Counted from the first letter of the stretch, positions 10,199-20,243 are shown. The stretch is 64,000 nt of DNA from Dendrophyllia cribrosa (GCA_024195265.1 JAJLRJ010000006.1:29504564-29568563), one strand, 5' to 3'. Notes: generated from the sequence alone by a model not told the origin. Program-made: numbers and translations.

Positions 10199-11000
10199 TT
10201 ATGGCCTATACAGCTGCCCATTTATATACAATGTATCATAAACTAAAGTTGCAGTGTGTCCCTTCTTCTTGGCGTCTTTTAAGGTTGGTAAGAGAAGCTT
10301 TCTTTTGTCCACGATCTCTTTCGGAAAGTCACGCGCGACCGCAAATTTGGTATCACGGAGATTCTTGGCCTGACCTAAAACAAATTCTTTGTCTTTGTGA
10401 TACGTGAATTTCGCGATGAGCGGTCTCGGTTTGGATTCAGTAGGAGTGGGCTTTCCAATGCGGTGGACGCGTTCGAAAGAAATATCATCTACGTCTTCTT
10501 TGCTTATTTTGAGCTCCGCAACCATGAAATTCCGCAAAATTGTTTCAGAATTTTTGAAAGACTCGTCCTTTTTCTCAGGAATATTAAAGAAATTTAAGTT
10601 GTTGCGGCGACTGTGACTTTCCAGCTTAATTGCTCTTTCCTTTTCATATGCTGCTTGTTTGGTTAACGACTTCACACCTTCCTTGAGCTCGTTGATCGCT
10701 ACATCTTGTACGGCCATCTTCTCCCTTAACTCTTTAATAGACGTATGAGCGAATTCTAAGCTGGCTTCCAATTCCTTGTTCTTTTCTTCAAGGCTTGTTT
10801 GCTTTTGCTTTAGTTCTTGGATGTCTTCAATGCAGCTTAATACGCTGTCAAACTTTGCTTTCATCTCTGCGATTGATTCCGCCATATTGTGACAAGATTC
10901 ACAACATTCTTCACAGCAAGATTTGAATCTTTGCTTCTTTTTCTTCTTCGTTTTCGGGTCGTAGAGTCTTCCTTGGTAGCAGCTTCGTCATCTGACATTT
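10199..11000 (-). pseudogene. L1-like LINE ORF1 (coiled-coil RNA-binding protein)
   Basis: From an ATG at 10885 there is an open frame of 228 codons. Residues 1-95 form a heptad-rich coiled coil (KQTSLEEKNKELEASLEFA). RRNNLNFFNIPE and RVHRIGKPTPTESKPRPLIA follow, the RRM-like and C-terminal domain of L1 ORF1 (Transposase_22 type). ORF1 proteins trimerise and chaperone LINE RNA. A better upstream start exists at 11000 (MSDDEAATKEDST, then a basic RKRRRK run). From it the reading needs a one-base shift near 10935 to enter the main frame through a Cys-rich CCEECCESCHN stretch. Either the true start is at 11000 with a frameshift, or the downstream ATG is used. Confidence 0.72.
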
Positions 11001-11142
11001 TTCTCGGCTTTGGGTACCGCGAAGAATGTAATTACATGCTGTTAAAGTCGGAGCGCATAACAGTGCGTCCGAACTCTTCGACAGTCGCCCCAGTTGTGAG
11101 TGCCTAAAGCTTGCTGTAATCATAACCTCGATATCCCACAAA

Positions 11143-11640
11143 TTGAGAAATTCCGTATGCATGGCAACATCCATTTGCCTGCACCGGTGCAACCAACAGT
11201 TAAGTGCCTCCCACTACAGAATAAGCCTTCTTCTACTCAATGGTGGGGCCAAGGCACTTACACTGGAATGTTGCACCCATCTTGGGTTCTCAATGTCACA
11301 TTCATCTTCCATAAAGATGCAAACTAAGGCAGCTTCCCTGGGTAACACAAAAGCTACAACCTGGCGTGAAGACACAACGGCAAGGACTCTCGAGATCTAT
11401 TTTCTTGAACAGGTTTTAAAGAAGCAGACCTCTGTAGAAGTAGAAATCTCCTGTCAGAAAGTTGAGAGCTATGATTACTATGAAGAGAGTGTCTATTTTC
11501 TCTTTCAAAGCCCAAGATATTCAACCTTAAGAGAGAAATACTTTAATCAAATCTACCAACACTTGTCGAATATTCAAAATACATCCTCAATAGAACGAAA
11601 GTATCAAAGAATTGATGAACTCTTCCAATTATTTTGTTAA
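11143..11640 (+). pseudogene. Possible LINE C-terminal remnant
   Basis: An open frame of 165 codons. Its last third, YYEESVYFLFQSPRYSTLRE then KYFNQIYQHL, resembles the tail of non-LTR retrotransposon polyproteins, where a Cys/His zinc knuckle reads EDE-x-HFLF-x-CP-x-Y-x-x-LR. The Cys residues are lost here (FQSP for FxCP). An AATAAA lies about 160 bp downstream (near 11800). The first two thirds are not recognised. Confidence is low because only about 25 residues match by eye. Confidence 0.33.
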
Positions 11641-12099
11641 TATACTTTTAATGAAAATGATATCTGCGTGTTTTGTATTACATGATAGCTTAATATTGTG
11701 AAATCAAAATTATTAATTATTTAATATTCCTTTACTGTCTTTTGTTGTTGTTAAAAAGTAAGCTTTTGCAATACTGTAATTCAACATGGTCATGCAAATA
11801 AATCAATTTTTTACATCGTCCATGCCGAATGTTGTTCTTTATTCGAAAAGACCAGACTAGACCAGACCACAGCACGCTTATTTCCCCCCGGCAAATGGTT
11901 GTTGATGCTGTGAAAGAAATTAAGAAGGATATTGTACACTACAAGTAAGAACACAGTCTTAGTTAAATACCCTTTTGCTTAATCATGTTTTTTTTTTAAA
12001 GAACAATGGTTCTACTAAGATATTAGTTGAAGGGCTCCATACAAAAAAAACCTTGAGTGACTTTTTGGCAACTTTTACTAAAATTGTACGTTTTAGGCC
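11641..12099. other. Mostly non-coding; weak exon candidate
   Basis: AT-rich. At about 11850-11946 a short plus-strand frame (STLISPRQMVVDAVKEIKKD) runs into a donor-like CTACAA followed by GTAAGAA. I cannot place it in a gene. Confidence 0.25.
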
Positions 12100-12331
12100 T
12101 TAAAGGGGCAGTATCACGAGGTTCCACGCGCGGCACTGTTCACTATTCTTGCACCGGAATTTTGGACATATCACTGTTAAAAGTGATTTTTTCTTTCTTC
12201 CGGCTATCAAAACGGATTTTTTGATTCAACAAATACCTCCACTTCTCAACGGCCTTTTTGAATTTGCGGAATCAAACTTGAAAACTGGGCCGATGTTTTC
12301 AAGTTTCGACCTTGTGATACTGCCTCTTTAA
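12100..12331. mobile_element. MITE with TTAA target sites
   Basis: Starts TTAAAGGGGCAGTATCACGA and ends with the near-complement TTGTGATACTGCCTCTTTAA, giving about 20-bp terminal inverted repeats bounded by TTAA on both sides. TTAA duplication is used by piggyBac and Kolobok families. The termini do not begin CCC as in the piggyBac-type copies elsewhere in the window, so Kolobok-type is the better guess. The open frame inside is incidental. Confidence 0.62.
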
Positions 12332-12754
12332 CAAGCACAGTTTTGTAAAATTTATGACTTAATTATTATTGTCAAGGTACTTAAAACAGATCCAAAATAA
12401 GGGGAAAATTCACATCTTTTGGGCCTTAGGTCACCCTACGTTTCTCTTCAAATATATATATTTTTCTTTTTGAAAATAGAAGATTTATTTGAACTGGTTG
12501 AAATCCTTTCAGTCATTTTGGCAAGAAAGTCAATGCCGCAAGATTGAAGACAAATAGATCAAAGGCTGCTAAGAGGCAACCTGTGAATAAGAAATACTAA
12601 CGTGTAACGCAATATTGCGGTAAGCTTATGTTTTCCCACTGACAGGGTTCAATATTTTTTTAAAATTTAACGTAAGGATTTTTGACAAACAAAAAAAGTA
12701 TGGTTCATCACTTTCAAATTGTTCAGTCCGAAGAAGAAAGGAAAAAAATGAAAA
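12332..12754. other. No recognisable gene
   Basis: AT-rich non-coding sequence with A-runs near 12750. Nothing supportable. Confidence 0.5.
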
Positions 12755-12842
12755 AAAAAACGACGTTCTGGGCGAGGTTTGAACTCGCGTCCTTCAGCTG
12801 TCATTCCGCGCTTTAAACCACTTGGCCACCGTGATCACTGAT
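12755..12842 (-). repeat. tRNA-derived SINE head or tRNA pseudogene
   Basis: The minus strand reads GTGGCCAAGTGGTTTAAAGC (A box with D-arm) and, about 35 bases later, GCGAG-TTCAAAC-CTCGC. The latter is a perfect 5-bp T-stem with a 7-base loop and a B box. No proper anticodon stem-loop can be drawn, and a run of ten T follows, a pol III terminator. It resembles a tRNA-Ser/Leu-derived SINE more than a functional tRNA. Confidence 0.5.
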
Positions 12843-13061
12843 TTAGAACAGGACGAATTTAATTACTTCAAGGTCGATACGCATCAAAACGCATGTCTCG
12901 GTTGAAAAATCCTTTATGATCAATTTTAATGTTGCATTAAAGACTCCAAATGCGAAACATCTTTAAGCTTTTGTTGTTTATCTTAGTTTACAACAATTTA
13001 GTTATTGTTATCGCTGGATTCACATTATTCTTGCAATTAAGTCAATGTTAAGTTGCATAAG
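12843..13061. other. No recognisable gene
   Basis: Short AT-rich spacer before the first DIRS-type terminal repeat. Nothing identified. Confidence 0.45.
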
Positions 13062-13960
13062 TCAATGTATTTTCCGCTGGTATTCCAAGTAATTAGTACT
13101 GCTTGTTTCGCTTTCACACTTGCCACACCCTGCATTGTCCGTTCAGATATGCAGATCATCTGATTGGTCGGTTTTCTAGTACTTATACAGTGTGCCGCTC
13201 ACTGAACTCCATTCACGCTTGCGATCCACACAGTTTGTACAAGGTTATTAACTAAGCAGTTTGTCCATTATTATCAACCACCCCCATTTACTGTATTTAT
13301 GCCTACTGACAAGCCACTAAGCAAAGAATCTTCTTCAGGGCACCGTTCATCAGAAAGAAGTGAGCCGGCTGATGGTAGCGGAGGCAACCCGGTTGTCGTA
13401 GATCAAGTCTTCTAATGTTCAAGGATTACCTCGAGAAGAAATTGGTCAACATCCAGCAGAAGAGTAAAATCGACAAAGAGGTTGTACAGTTAAAATTCAA
13501 AGGGAATCAGAAGCAGTTTGAGCTTAACGCCAAACTAGATTTCATCATTGAAAGCATTGAAGTCGAGAGTAACCGTACGGAACCGAACATAGCATGTGTT
13601 AAAAAGCTCTCTCAAGAAGCCAGACAACTTATCCGCAAAAGACAAAAATTAATAAAGATCGCCGACAAGAGTAAAGACGGCAGACAAGTTGGCGTCTGGC
13701 TCCGAGGATGAAAAACGCCCCAAGAAAGCAAGAGAGGTGGCGAGTCGGAAAAGGCGTCAGAAAGAGCAATTTAGTAATGATCGCGGCAAAAGGCCAAGAA
13801 CGTCGATGGGTGCTGATAATCAGCCTTTTCATGGCGAGATTTAAAAATTTTTATCCTATCACACTGCCTTTTTATTTTACTTTTTGAGTTCATATCCTCT
13901 TGGATCTGCCCGCGTATCCTACCATATTCCTTGTTGTGCTTTATTTGTATTACGGGAGTT
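13062..13960 (+). mobile_element. DIRS-type element A (gag-only derivative)
   Basis: It starts with a ~200-bp unit X (13062-13260, containing GGTATTCCAAG, CACACTTGCCACACCCTGCA and CAGATCATCTGATTGGTCGG). X recurs almost identically at 14012. It ends with unit Y (13895-13960, ATATTCCTTGTTG and TATTTGTATTACGGGAG), which recurs at 22125. Between X and Y lies only a gag-like gene, so the pol part has been lost. Element B follows after about 50 bp in the same orientation with the reverse defect. Confidence 0.55.
13299..13844 (+). pseudogene. DIRS gag-like protein, frameshifted
   Basis: ATG at 13299 opens MPTDKPLSKESSSG and runs to VVVDQVF, where a stop arises. One base shift leads into FKDYLEKKLVNIQQK and QLKFKGNQKQFELNAKLDFI, then KKLSQEARQLIRKRQKLIK and IADKSKDG. 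After a small deletion near 13680 a third segment reads DKLASGSEDEKRPKKAREVA and ends at TAA 13844. The FKGNQKQFE-x-N block is the hallmark I associate with ORF1 of cnidarian DIRS retrotransposons; a diverged version occurs at 44.2 kb in the second locus. It would be a nucleic-acid-binding capsid-like protein. This copy has two breaks and is dead. Confidence 0.55.
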
Positions 13961-14273
13961 GAAGAGTAAAATAATTTATGTTCACTTGAGTGTAGCGAAT
14001 TACATGTAGAATGTAAATGTATTTTCTGCTGGTATTCCAAGTTATTAGTACTACTCGTTTCGCTTTCACACTTGCCACACCCTGCATTGTCTGTTCAGAT
14101 ACACAGATCATCTGATTGGTCGGTTTTAATATTAATAATAATAATAACATAATATAATATAAAAATATTTTAATATTCACATTTTACATTTTTACATTTT
14201 TCTAGTACTTATACAGCGTGCAGCTCACTGAGCTCCATTCACGCTTGCGATCCACACAGTTTGTACAACGTTA

Positions 14274-14805
14274 TTGACTACCCCCCTCCTCCCACCCCTA
14301 TTCTACAGATTGTCCAGTTTTGTCATTTTTCCCTTAGGCCGTAGAGACACTTTAGCGAGTACTTTCGCTGTTTCAAATGTGGAAAGTATGGACATTGGGC
14401 TAAGGATTGCAGATCCACCTTTTGACCAGGAAGCTGCCAGTATTCCATATGCAACAGTTATCCTGGACTCTCCTACCACAAGTCAACAGGAAGCCAATCA
14501 ACTCAATACCAACCAAATACCAAGCACTGTTGACGACTTGGCGCAGGTAGAAGAACTTGTAGAAAAATATGAGCTTGAAAGTGGACAGTCTTTAGGCGAA
14601 AAGGGTAACTTGAAGAATAATCTAGAGTTTTGGAGGTCCATTGGCACACCACATTTTATTTTAAGGACCATTGAAAATGGTTACGAATTACCGTTCATTT
14701 ATAGCTTTCCAAGGTCTGTAAGGCTAAGAAACAATAAGTCCGCTCAACTTCATGCCGATTTTGTGGACCAGGCAGTCCTTGAGCTTGTTAATTCTGGTCG
14801 TATTT
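14274..14805 (+). pseudogene. DIRS pol, N-terminal part
   Basis: The frame reads FAVSNVESMDIG..., ELVEKYELESGQSLGEKG and FWRSIGTPHFILRTIENGYE, then LPFIYSFPRSVRLRNNKSAQ and FVDQAVLELVNSGRIC. This is the conserved region just upstream of the DIRS reverse transcriptase, with the FW-x-S-I-x-x-x-x-F-(I/V)-L-x-x-I-x-x-GY core. The same region of the second DIRS locus appears at 46.2-46.34 kb. The frame is cut at Ile-Cys by the TIR element at 14806. Across the insert it reconnects at 18426 with KVNQQPLVVNPLSVS, so the insertion is precise. Confidence 0.7.
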
Positions 14806-14895
14806 GTGACCCTCCATATGACTTTGATGCTAAAGGTGATAGCACGCTCACAACACGCTTCCACTTTAAAACAAAGGAAATCAGTTTTAGCACGC

Positions 14896-17309
14896 TTAAC
14901 CCATTCACACCTCAACCGCCCGTAACCGCCCGTGCGCGACAACCCCCGAATTCCCTCAACCGCCCGTAAAAATGGCGGATGGATTCGCTCCTTTCCCTAC
15001 TCCCCCTTGGTATTTTTTTGTGTTTTGTTGTCATGGAGATACAGAAGGGTAATAAACCAATCATTTGCCGTCTTTTGCGCATTTTTTGACAGGTGATGAG
15101 AAGCGCCACGAGGTCGGGATTTTCCCGAACGAGCGCGCTCATCAAATTTCACAAAACAATGGCTGCTTGTTCAAATATTGATCCAGATGTCGCGTCACTT
15201 TTTGGGGACTCGGGGGATGAAGAAAGCTTTGATGGGTTCGGTGAGGGGGGTAGAGATAGTAATAATAATTCGGATATAGATTTAGATGGCCTAGAGGCCG
15301 AAGAAGACGACACTGGCCCTCAAGTTCCACAAGTTCCACAGCCTGGCAATGACACGGACGATGAAGAAGAAGAAGCTCGGTGGACTGCCCACCTCATCGA
15401 TATTCAAGTACCTCAGTTCCTGGCGGCGAGTGGTGTTAATTTAGTCTTAAATAATCCCAATGAATTAGATGTTTTTTTAAATGTTATAGGCGATGATTTG
15501 TGGGATATAATAGTCGAGGAAAGTAATCGTTATGCGCAGCAAAAGCTAGGCGATCGATTCGCAAATTTTCGTCGCATCACGCGCGCGGAATTAAAGGCCT
15601 TTATTGGAATAAATATAATTATGGGGATAGTGCGGCTCCCAAATTATGCTTTATTTTGGTCCAAGGATGATTTTTTTTTTAGCTCAGTACCTTTACTAGA
15701 ACATTTAGAGACAAACGGTACTTATGCTTGTGCTACCGTTAGATGTAATCGTAAAGACTTACCGCGATGCGCCAAAGAAAAATTGCGCCCAGGAGAAAAG
15801 GTCGTTAGTCAGAAAGGAAACGTAGTTTTTACCAAATGGCATGATAAGAGAGATGTTAGTGTTCTTTCCACAAATTGTAGTCCTTTAGCCGTAGATGTAG
15901 TGGTAAATAGGCGAAACCAGCAAGTCTCGAAGCCCGCAGTGATAGATTTGTACAACAAGAACATGGGCGGTGTCGATCTCGCAGATCAAATTAGGCAATA
16001 TTATTCTGTAGGTCGCTCTCCGTATAAATGGTATAGGTATCTGTTTTGGTTTTTAATCGATGTTTCAATTTGTAATTCTTTTCTTCTATATAACAACTAT
16101 CGACAAGGGCAAGGGCAAAGTAAAGTAAATCAATTACTTTTTAGGACCAATTTAGCTAAACAGTTGATCGGGGGATTTTCATCTGTAACTTCGGGGCCTC
16201 ATTCAGTTAAGCGTCGCAAGATTGAAAATTTGTCGCTCTCCCCGGCAAATACAGATAAGCATTTCATCGTCAAAATTGAAGGGAGAAAGAAAGTTTGTGT
16301 TCATTGTAGGAGGGTGGGTAGGAAAACAGAGGGGGGGCGTTCAGTAGAGAGTTCGTTTAAGTGTCTGCAGTGTAGCGTAGCGCTTTGCAAAACTTGCTTT
16401 CACGATTACCACGCGGCTTGAAGCTTTCTTCATAACTTGAGTCCTCTTATATACAAGCATCCGATTTCACGTGAATATGTCGATGAGCTATAAATGTAAA
16501 TACAATATTATTTTGTTTCCTTGGCCTTTATTTGAGCTATTTGGCCGCTTTATTGACTTGTTTGGGTGATTGTTTGGCCGCGGTTTATTTTATTCATTCA
16601 ATGTGCTAATTAGTTATCGCGTGGCTCAAATTACGCATTTGAATTTTACGTCTCCCATGCACGGTTTTGGTCTTTATTTGGCGATATTTTCGCAGAGTTC
16701 GGCTGCTATTTGTTTTTCGATTTTTAAATAAACTTTGTTTGGAAACCCGTTTTGTGTTTTGTCGTTTTTCGCGGTCCATTTACTTTTTCTTGCTTGACGT
16801 GAAGAAGCGCTTTTACTTGCCGACCTTTGCCCTTTGCAAAGTTCTTACGTGTCTTCAACTTTTATCTTTTCCCCTGGCCTCACCCGCCCTGAACCGGACT
16901 GATCTGAAAAAAAAACTTACATGAAAAATTGGTTAACCTTATCTACAATGCAAATACTATTGATTTTAACTCATTTTCGGCTTATAGCTATGATTGTTTT
17001 GCGGTTTTCGTTCAACCTATTCATTATTTATTTTTGCAGTTTGTCGCGCGTCAAAGAAATTATTTAATTTGCTTCGTTCTTTTGCTCTTTTTCAGTGTTT
17101 TTTATCCGTTATTGGTCGTTGTTTTTACATATTCTGGCCGCTTATTTATTCTTCTTTAAGATAAACATTGGTTGGTAACCCGATCTCATCTTTGGTTTTA
17201 CTGCGCATATGGTTTATTTCAAGCGTTCGCGTAACGCAGTATTTTCTCTAAAATCCCCAGGGAATTGACATAGTGTCACGCGCTAAAGTCCCAGGTGTCA
17301 ATGGGTTAA
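14896..17309 (+). mobile_element. piggyBac-type transposon
   Basis: TTAA at 14896-14899 and 17306-17309 bounds termini CCCATTCACACCT and, on the other strand, CCCATTGACACCT. That is the expected piggyBac arrangement (TTAA target, CCC-type ends). One transposase-derived gene lies inside. The 3' part (16422-17305) is non-coding and T-rich. It is inserted close to the left end of the GTGACCCT element. Confidence 0.85.
15093..16421 (+). CDS. piggyBac transposase, catalytic core deleted, frame kept
   Basis: 442 codons, or about 420 from the more likely ATG at 15159 (MAACSNIDPDVASLFGDSGD). Order: acidic N-terminus (residues 35-95); start of the DDE_Tnp_1_7 domain (RRITRAELKAFIGINIIMGI, about 160-180); LPNYALFWSKDDFFFSS at about 182-199; LLEHLETNGTYACATVRCNR at about 201-220; YNKNMGGVDLADQ at 288-299, holding the third catalytic Asp; and an intact C-terminal Cys-rich zinc-binding domain (CVHCRRVGRK to CKTCFHDYH). 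Around residue 197-200 some 150 family-typical residues are missing, including the first two catalytic Asp, yet the frame stays open through the T-run at 15671. Transposition activity should be lost; DNA binding could survive. Whether this is chance, a repressor-like derivative or domestication cannot be told from sequence. Confidence 0.82.
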   Translation: MMRSATRSGFSRTSALIKFHKTMAACSNIDPDVASLFGDSGDEESFDGFGEGGRDSNNNSDIDLDGLEAEEDDTGPQVPQVPQPGNDTDDEEEEARWTAHLIDIQVPQFLAASGVNLVLNNPNELDVFLNVIGDDLWDIIVEESNRYAQQKLGDRFANFRRITRAELKAFIGINIIMGIVRLPNYALFWSKDDFFFSSVPLLEHLETNGTYACATVRCNRKDLPRCAKEKLRPGEKVVSQKGNVVFTKWHDKRDVSVLSTNCSPLAVDVVVNRRNQQVSKPAVIDLYNKNMGGVDLADQIRQYYSVGRSPYKWYRYLFWFLIDVSICNSFLLYNNYRQGQGQSKVNQLLFRTNLAKQLIGGFSSVTSGPHSVKRRKIENLSLSPANTDKHFIVKIEGRKKVCVHCRRVGRKTEGGRSVESSFKCLQCSVALCKTCFHDYHAA

Positions 17310-17445
17310 AGTGTGTCCAAGAGCACACTTCATTAGCAAAATCTTTTGATTTGTAGAACACACTAAAAACAATAAAGCGTGACCTGTCGAACAATGTAGC
17401 GTGAGCAGCTGAACAAAGAAGCGTGTTAACCTTCGAAAACAAAAG

Positions 17446-17522
17446 CTACCGTGCGAGGTGACACAACACTCTAAGCGTGCAAAATGACACAACACTCTAA
17501 GCGTGCGAGATGACACAACAAA
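17446..17522. repeat. 26-bp direct repeats with GCGTGC core
   Basis: About three imperfect head-to-tail copies of a unit containing GACACAACACTCTAAGCGTG, inside the GCGTG-rich right subterminal region of the GTGACCCT element. Confidence 0.7.
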
Positions 17523-17898
17523 CGTTAAACAGTTGAATAAAATCAATAAACGGATAGCTTAAACTCGTGAGCTTACGTGTAAAAAGTTGAACATAAAACC
17601 GTTCGGAATAGAAAGTAGAAAGTCACAAGAATACAGACTGCGCTTCTACAAATTCTCTGTTTTCTTTGTAGTTTCACTTGCCAAATTAAGATTAAGCTTT
17701 TCCAAACTCTTAGCCTTCAATTCCAAGTATTCCACAGCGCTAACACATCACAGAAAGTTTGGAGTGTCTTTGGGCTGGGAGTAAACATAAGCCGCGTTTG
17801 TTTTCGCGAGCTTTCCATCTATCCATCCGCATGATCTCCGTCTAAGTTAGAAAAACATTCGTCGCTTGATTCTTGCTCATTTTATTAAAGAGCGGGAC

Positions 17899-18163
17899 TG
17901 TTGTCTGGCTTGAATCTCGCTCGTGTCTGGCCATAAATTTTCGAACGGGATGGCTTGAATATGGCTCGATTCTCGCTCAGTCAATCCATCCAAATGTCAC
18001 GGCGGTACCTATGTCTCGCTCTATTCTTGCTCAATTATCGTTTTGTTTGTCTCACTCGTGTCAGCCGAATCATCGCCATGACTTGTCACGTTTGATTATT
18101 GCTGATAGCATATTTATTATGGCCTGAATCTGGCTGGTGTCTCGCCGAGAATTTTCGTACGGG
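17899..18163. repeat. Pair of diverged direct repeats
   Basis: CTGGCTTGAATCTCGCTCG...AATTTTCGAACGG at 17899-17951 recurs as GGCCTGAATCTGGCTGG...AATTTTCGTACGG at 18121-18163. The intervening part is rich in CTCGCTC and TTGCTC words. Part of the GTGACCCT element interior. Confidence 0.5.
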
Positions 18164-18170
18164 GCGCGCC

Positions 18171-18259
18171 ATCGATCGCACACTATGCGTGCTATCGATC
18201 GCACACTAAGCCTTACATCGATCGCACACTGAAGCTAAGCGTGCTACCGATCGCACACT
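18171..18259. repeat. Four spaced ATCGATCGCACACT motifs
   Basis: Copies start at 18171, 18194, 18217 and 18246 (the last as ACCGATCGCACACT), spaced 23, 23 and 29 bp. They lie inside the right end of the GTGACCCT element and look like an array of protein-binding sites. Confidence 0.8.
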
Positions 18260-18425
18260 AAGAGAAACAAAAGATTTAGCGTGTTAAGCCTTGAAAAACA
18301 AAACAAGTGTGCTCTCCTTTGTTAAATCTAGTTAAATATGCGCATATCCGTGTTTTAGGACACACTAAGCGTGTTGTGAGCGTGCTATCACTTTTAGCTT
18401 TAAAGTCATATGGAGGGTCACATTT

Positions 18426-18970
18426 GTAAAGTTAATCAGCAACCCTTAGTAGTTAATCCCTTATCAGTGTCTATACAGCCATGCGGGAAAAAGAGGTTAA
18501 TTCTTGATTAACGCCACATAGATAAGTGTTTAACTAAAACAAAGGGTTAAATTTGAGGATTGGAAAATCGCTATGGCTTATTTTGCGAAGGATTCTTACG
18601 TTTTCTTTTGATTTAAAAAGCGGTTATCATCACGTTGAAATTTTGCAGGAACACCAAACTTTTCTGGGATTTTCCTGGCGGGCTTCCGATTCCAACCATG
18701 AATTATTTTATGTTTTCACTGTTCTTCCCTTTGGTTTGTCTACATTCCCTTATATATTCACCAAACTCTTGAAACCATTAGAGAAACATTGGAGAATACA
18801 GGGTTTATGTATAGCAATTTTCTTGGACAATGGTTGGGCAACAATTCAGGATAAAGAAGATTGTCATACTAAGGCCCAAGCTGTAAAGGGGGGATTTGTG
18901 CAATGTGGGTTTTATAGTTAATGACGAGAAATCTGTATGGGAACCCACCCAAATATTAGATTGGTTACAT
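18426..18970 (+). pseudogene. DIRS reverse transcriptase domain
   Basis: Directly right of the TSD the frame reads KVNQQPLVVNPLSVS, then CGKKRLILD (start of the DIRS RT). After a stop and frame change it continues as FSFDLKSGYHHVEILQEHQT and FLGFSWRASD, then FYVFTVLPFGLSTFPYIFTK and CIAIFLDNGW. These match RT motifs A (SFDLKSGYHH), B-like (VLPFGLS-x-x-P) and C, where the family has a Y/F-L-D-D core and this copy has LDN, so a catalytic Asp is replaced. RT copies the element RNA. Frame breaks near 18510 and 18890 and the lost Asp show it is inactive. Confidence 0.75.
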
Positions 18971-19220
18971 CATAGTTAATAGAACAAACTGGTTATGAAA
19001 CTCAGTCAGTCCTTTATATGTTTTTGTTCGTTTGCCTTGACCCTGCACAAAACACAAAAGGTATTGAAATGCATATGAGCAACTGACCAGTAGAAACATT
19101 TGCGCTCACACAAACAAAACAATGTCAGGGTCACGGTTCGTTCAACATAAAACAAAGCAGCTTTGTACACTCTTTTTGAAATTTGATGAGCTTCATAACC
19201 AGTTTGTTCTATTAACTATG
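18971..19220. mobile_element. hAT-like MITE in DIRS pol
   Basis: Ends CATAGTTAATAGAACAAACT and its complement (about 30-bp inverted repeats). GTTACAT (7 bp) flanks it on both sides at 18964-18970 and 19221-19227. The pol frame EPTQILDWLH continues directly as VGLSWNSVLSTL after removal. C-A/T-G ends with a 7-8-bp duplication fit hAT best. Confidence 0.75.
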
Positions 19221-20243
19221 GTTACATGTAGGTTTATCTTGGAATTCTGTATTGAGTACGTTGATCGTAGACAGAAGAGTAACAAGGATTATGAACACCA
19301 TTGATCATATCATTGAAGCCGATTTTAAAGTTTCCGCTGGAGCGTTGGCTTCCTTTACGGGTCAAATTATTTACACCGGTCCTGTAGTCGGTAATATCGG
19401 TAGGATAATGACTAGACACTGCGTCATGTCTACCTTGTGGAAGACCAATGGAATTTTGTATTCTGTCTTGACGATTATTGCAAGGAGGAAGTGTATTTTT
19501 GGAAGGATAATTTGATGAACATTAATAACAGATATTGTTTTGTTAGTAAACATCCTAGTTATTTTGTCTATTCCAATGCCAGCATCACTGGATGTGGTGC
19601 TTGTATTGGCTTCAACAGCAAGTATGTATGTCACAAAATGTGGACAGAGAACGAGAGTTTACAAAGTTCCACGTGAAGGGAACTATCCGCTATTGAATTT
19701 TCATTGCAATCGTTTCTGTCGGTCCTTGAGGGATCGCATATTAAATGGATTACTGATAATCAAACCTGCTAAGATCGACAAAGTGGGCAGCATGAAAATA
19801 GACTTGCACAAGATGGCTAGGAACATTTTCAAAAATTGTATCCAGTCAGGATTCATTTAGAGGTACAATGGATTCCTCGTACCATGAACCAGCAGGCTGA
19901 TTATATAAGCCGTCTCGTTGATCCTGATGACTGGCAAATTTCTGACAAATTCTTTCTGTCTCTCGATGCTCGTTGGGGGCCCCATACTGTAGATTGTTTT
20001 GCCAATTTTTATAATCATAAGCTGCCTAGATTCTTTTTGAGGTTTTGTAACCTCAATACAGCGGGTGTAGATTTTTTTCTTCCAGCTGCTAAGTGGAGAG
20101 AATTGTTTGGTGGTTCCCCCCATTTCTATCGTTCCGAGAATATTACATTATATGAAATCCCAGAATGCTGTGGGTACGGTTGTCATACCTTTTTGGCCTT
20201 TATCTCATTACTAGCCGTTAATTATAATTATTCACAAATATAA
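19221..20243 (+). pseudogene. DIRS RT thumb and RNase H region
   Basis: Frames in succession: TIDHIIEADFKVSAGALASF and TGQIIYTGPVVGNIGRIMTR (post-RT region), then VYSNASITGCGACIGF (RNase H, family V-Y-S-D-A-S with the Asp changed to Asn), WREL-type core in a shifted frame, and WIPRTMNQQADYISRLVDPD with RWGPHTVDCFANFYNHKLPR, a block highly characteristic of DIRS elements. Several frame changes (near 19410, 19640, 19680, 19850) and the Asn substitution make it non-functional. Confidence 0.72.

Larger units (their letters stand above)
8985..11110 (-). mobile_element. L1-like LINE, ORF1 and endonuclease part, 3' truncated
   Basis: Reading the minus strand from right to left: a 5' untranslated stretch, ORF1 (11000-10199), an inter-ORF region with a 13-bp triplicated unit, and the start of ORF2 with the APE-type endonuclease (9800-8985). 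The reverse transcriptase part is absent, so the copy ends abruptly at about 8985 inside the RFX-like pseudogene. LINEs normally lose the 5' end, so loss of the 3' part implies a later deletion or recombination. ORF2 of a similar L1-like clade is seen at 58-61 kb. Confidence 0.75.
14806..18421. mobile_element. TIR element with GTGACCCT ends, 4-bp TSD (contains piggyBac)
   Basis: Begins GTGACCCTCCATATGACTTT and ends with its complement. The inverted repeat continues for about 55 bp through GTGATAGCACGCTCACAACA. ATTT flanks it on both sides (14802-14805 and 18422-18425) and the host pol frame closes when the insert is removed. Short CACGC/GCGTG words pile up just inside both ends in inverted orientation, typical of transposase-binding sites. 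Without the piggyBac (14896-17309) the element is about 1.2 kb and non-coding. The superfamily is uncertain; a 4-bp TSD could suit Sola- or Academ-like families. A sister element sits at 44337-45669. Confidence 0.68.

Noticed and set aside
10397..10616. Plus-strand frames across LINE ORF1
   Set aside because: Antisense shadows of the coiled-coil ORF1 protein.
12149..12331. 60-codon plus-strand frame
   Set aside because: Lies wholly inside a TTAA-bounded MITE and ends in its terminal repeat.
12755..12842. Functional tRNA gene
   Set aside because: A and B boxes are present, but no anticodon arm or acceptor stem can be drawn.
18171..18259. Regularly spaced 14-bp repeats as a CRISPR array
   Set aside because: Repeats are too short, spacers of 9-15 bp are too small, no cas genes, and the genome is eukaryotic; they are transposon subterminal motifs.
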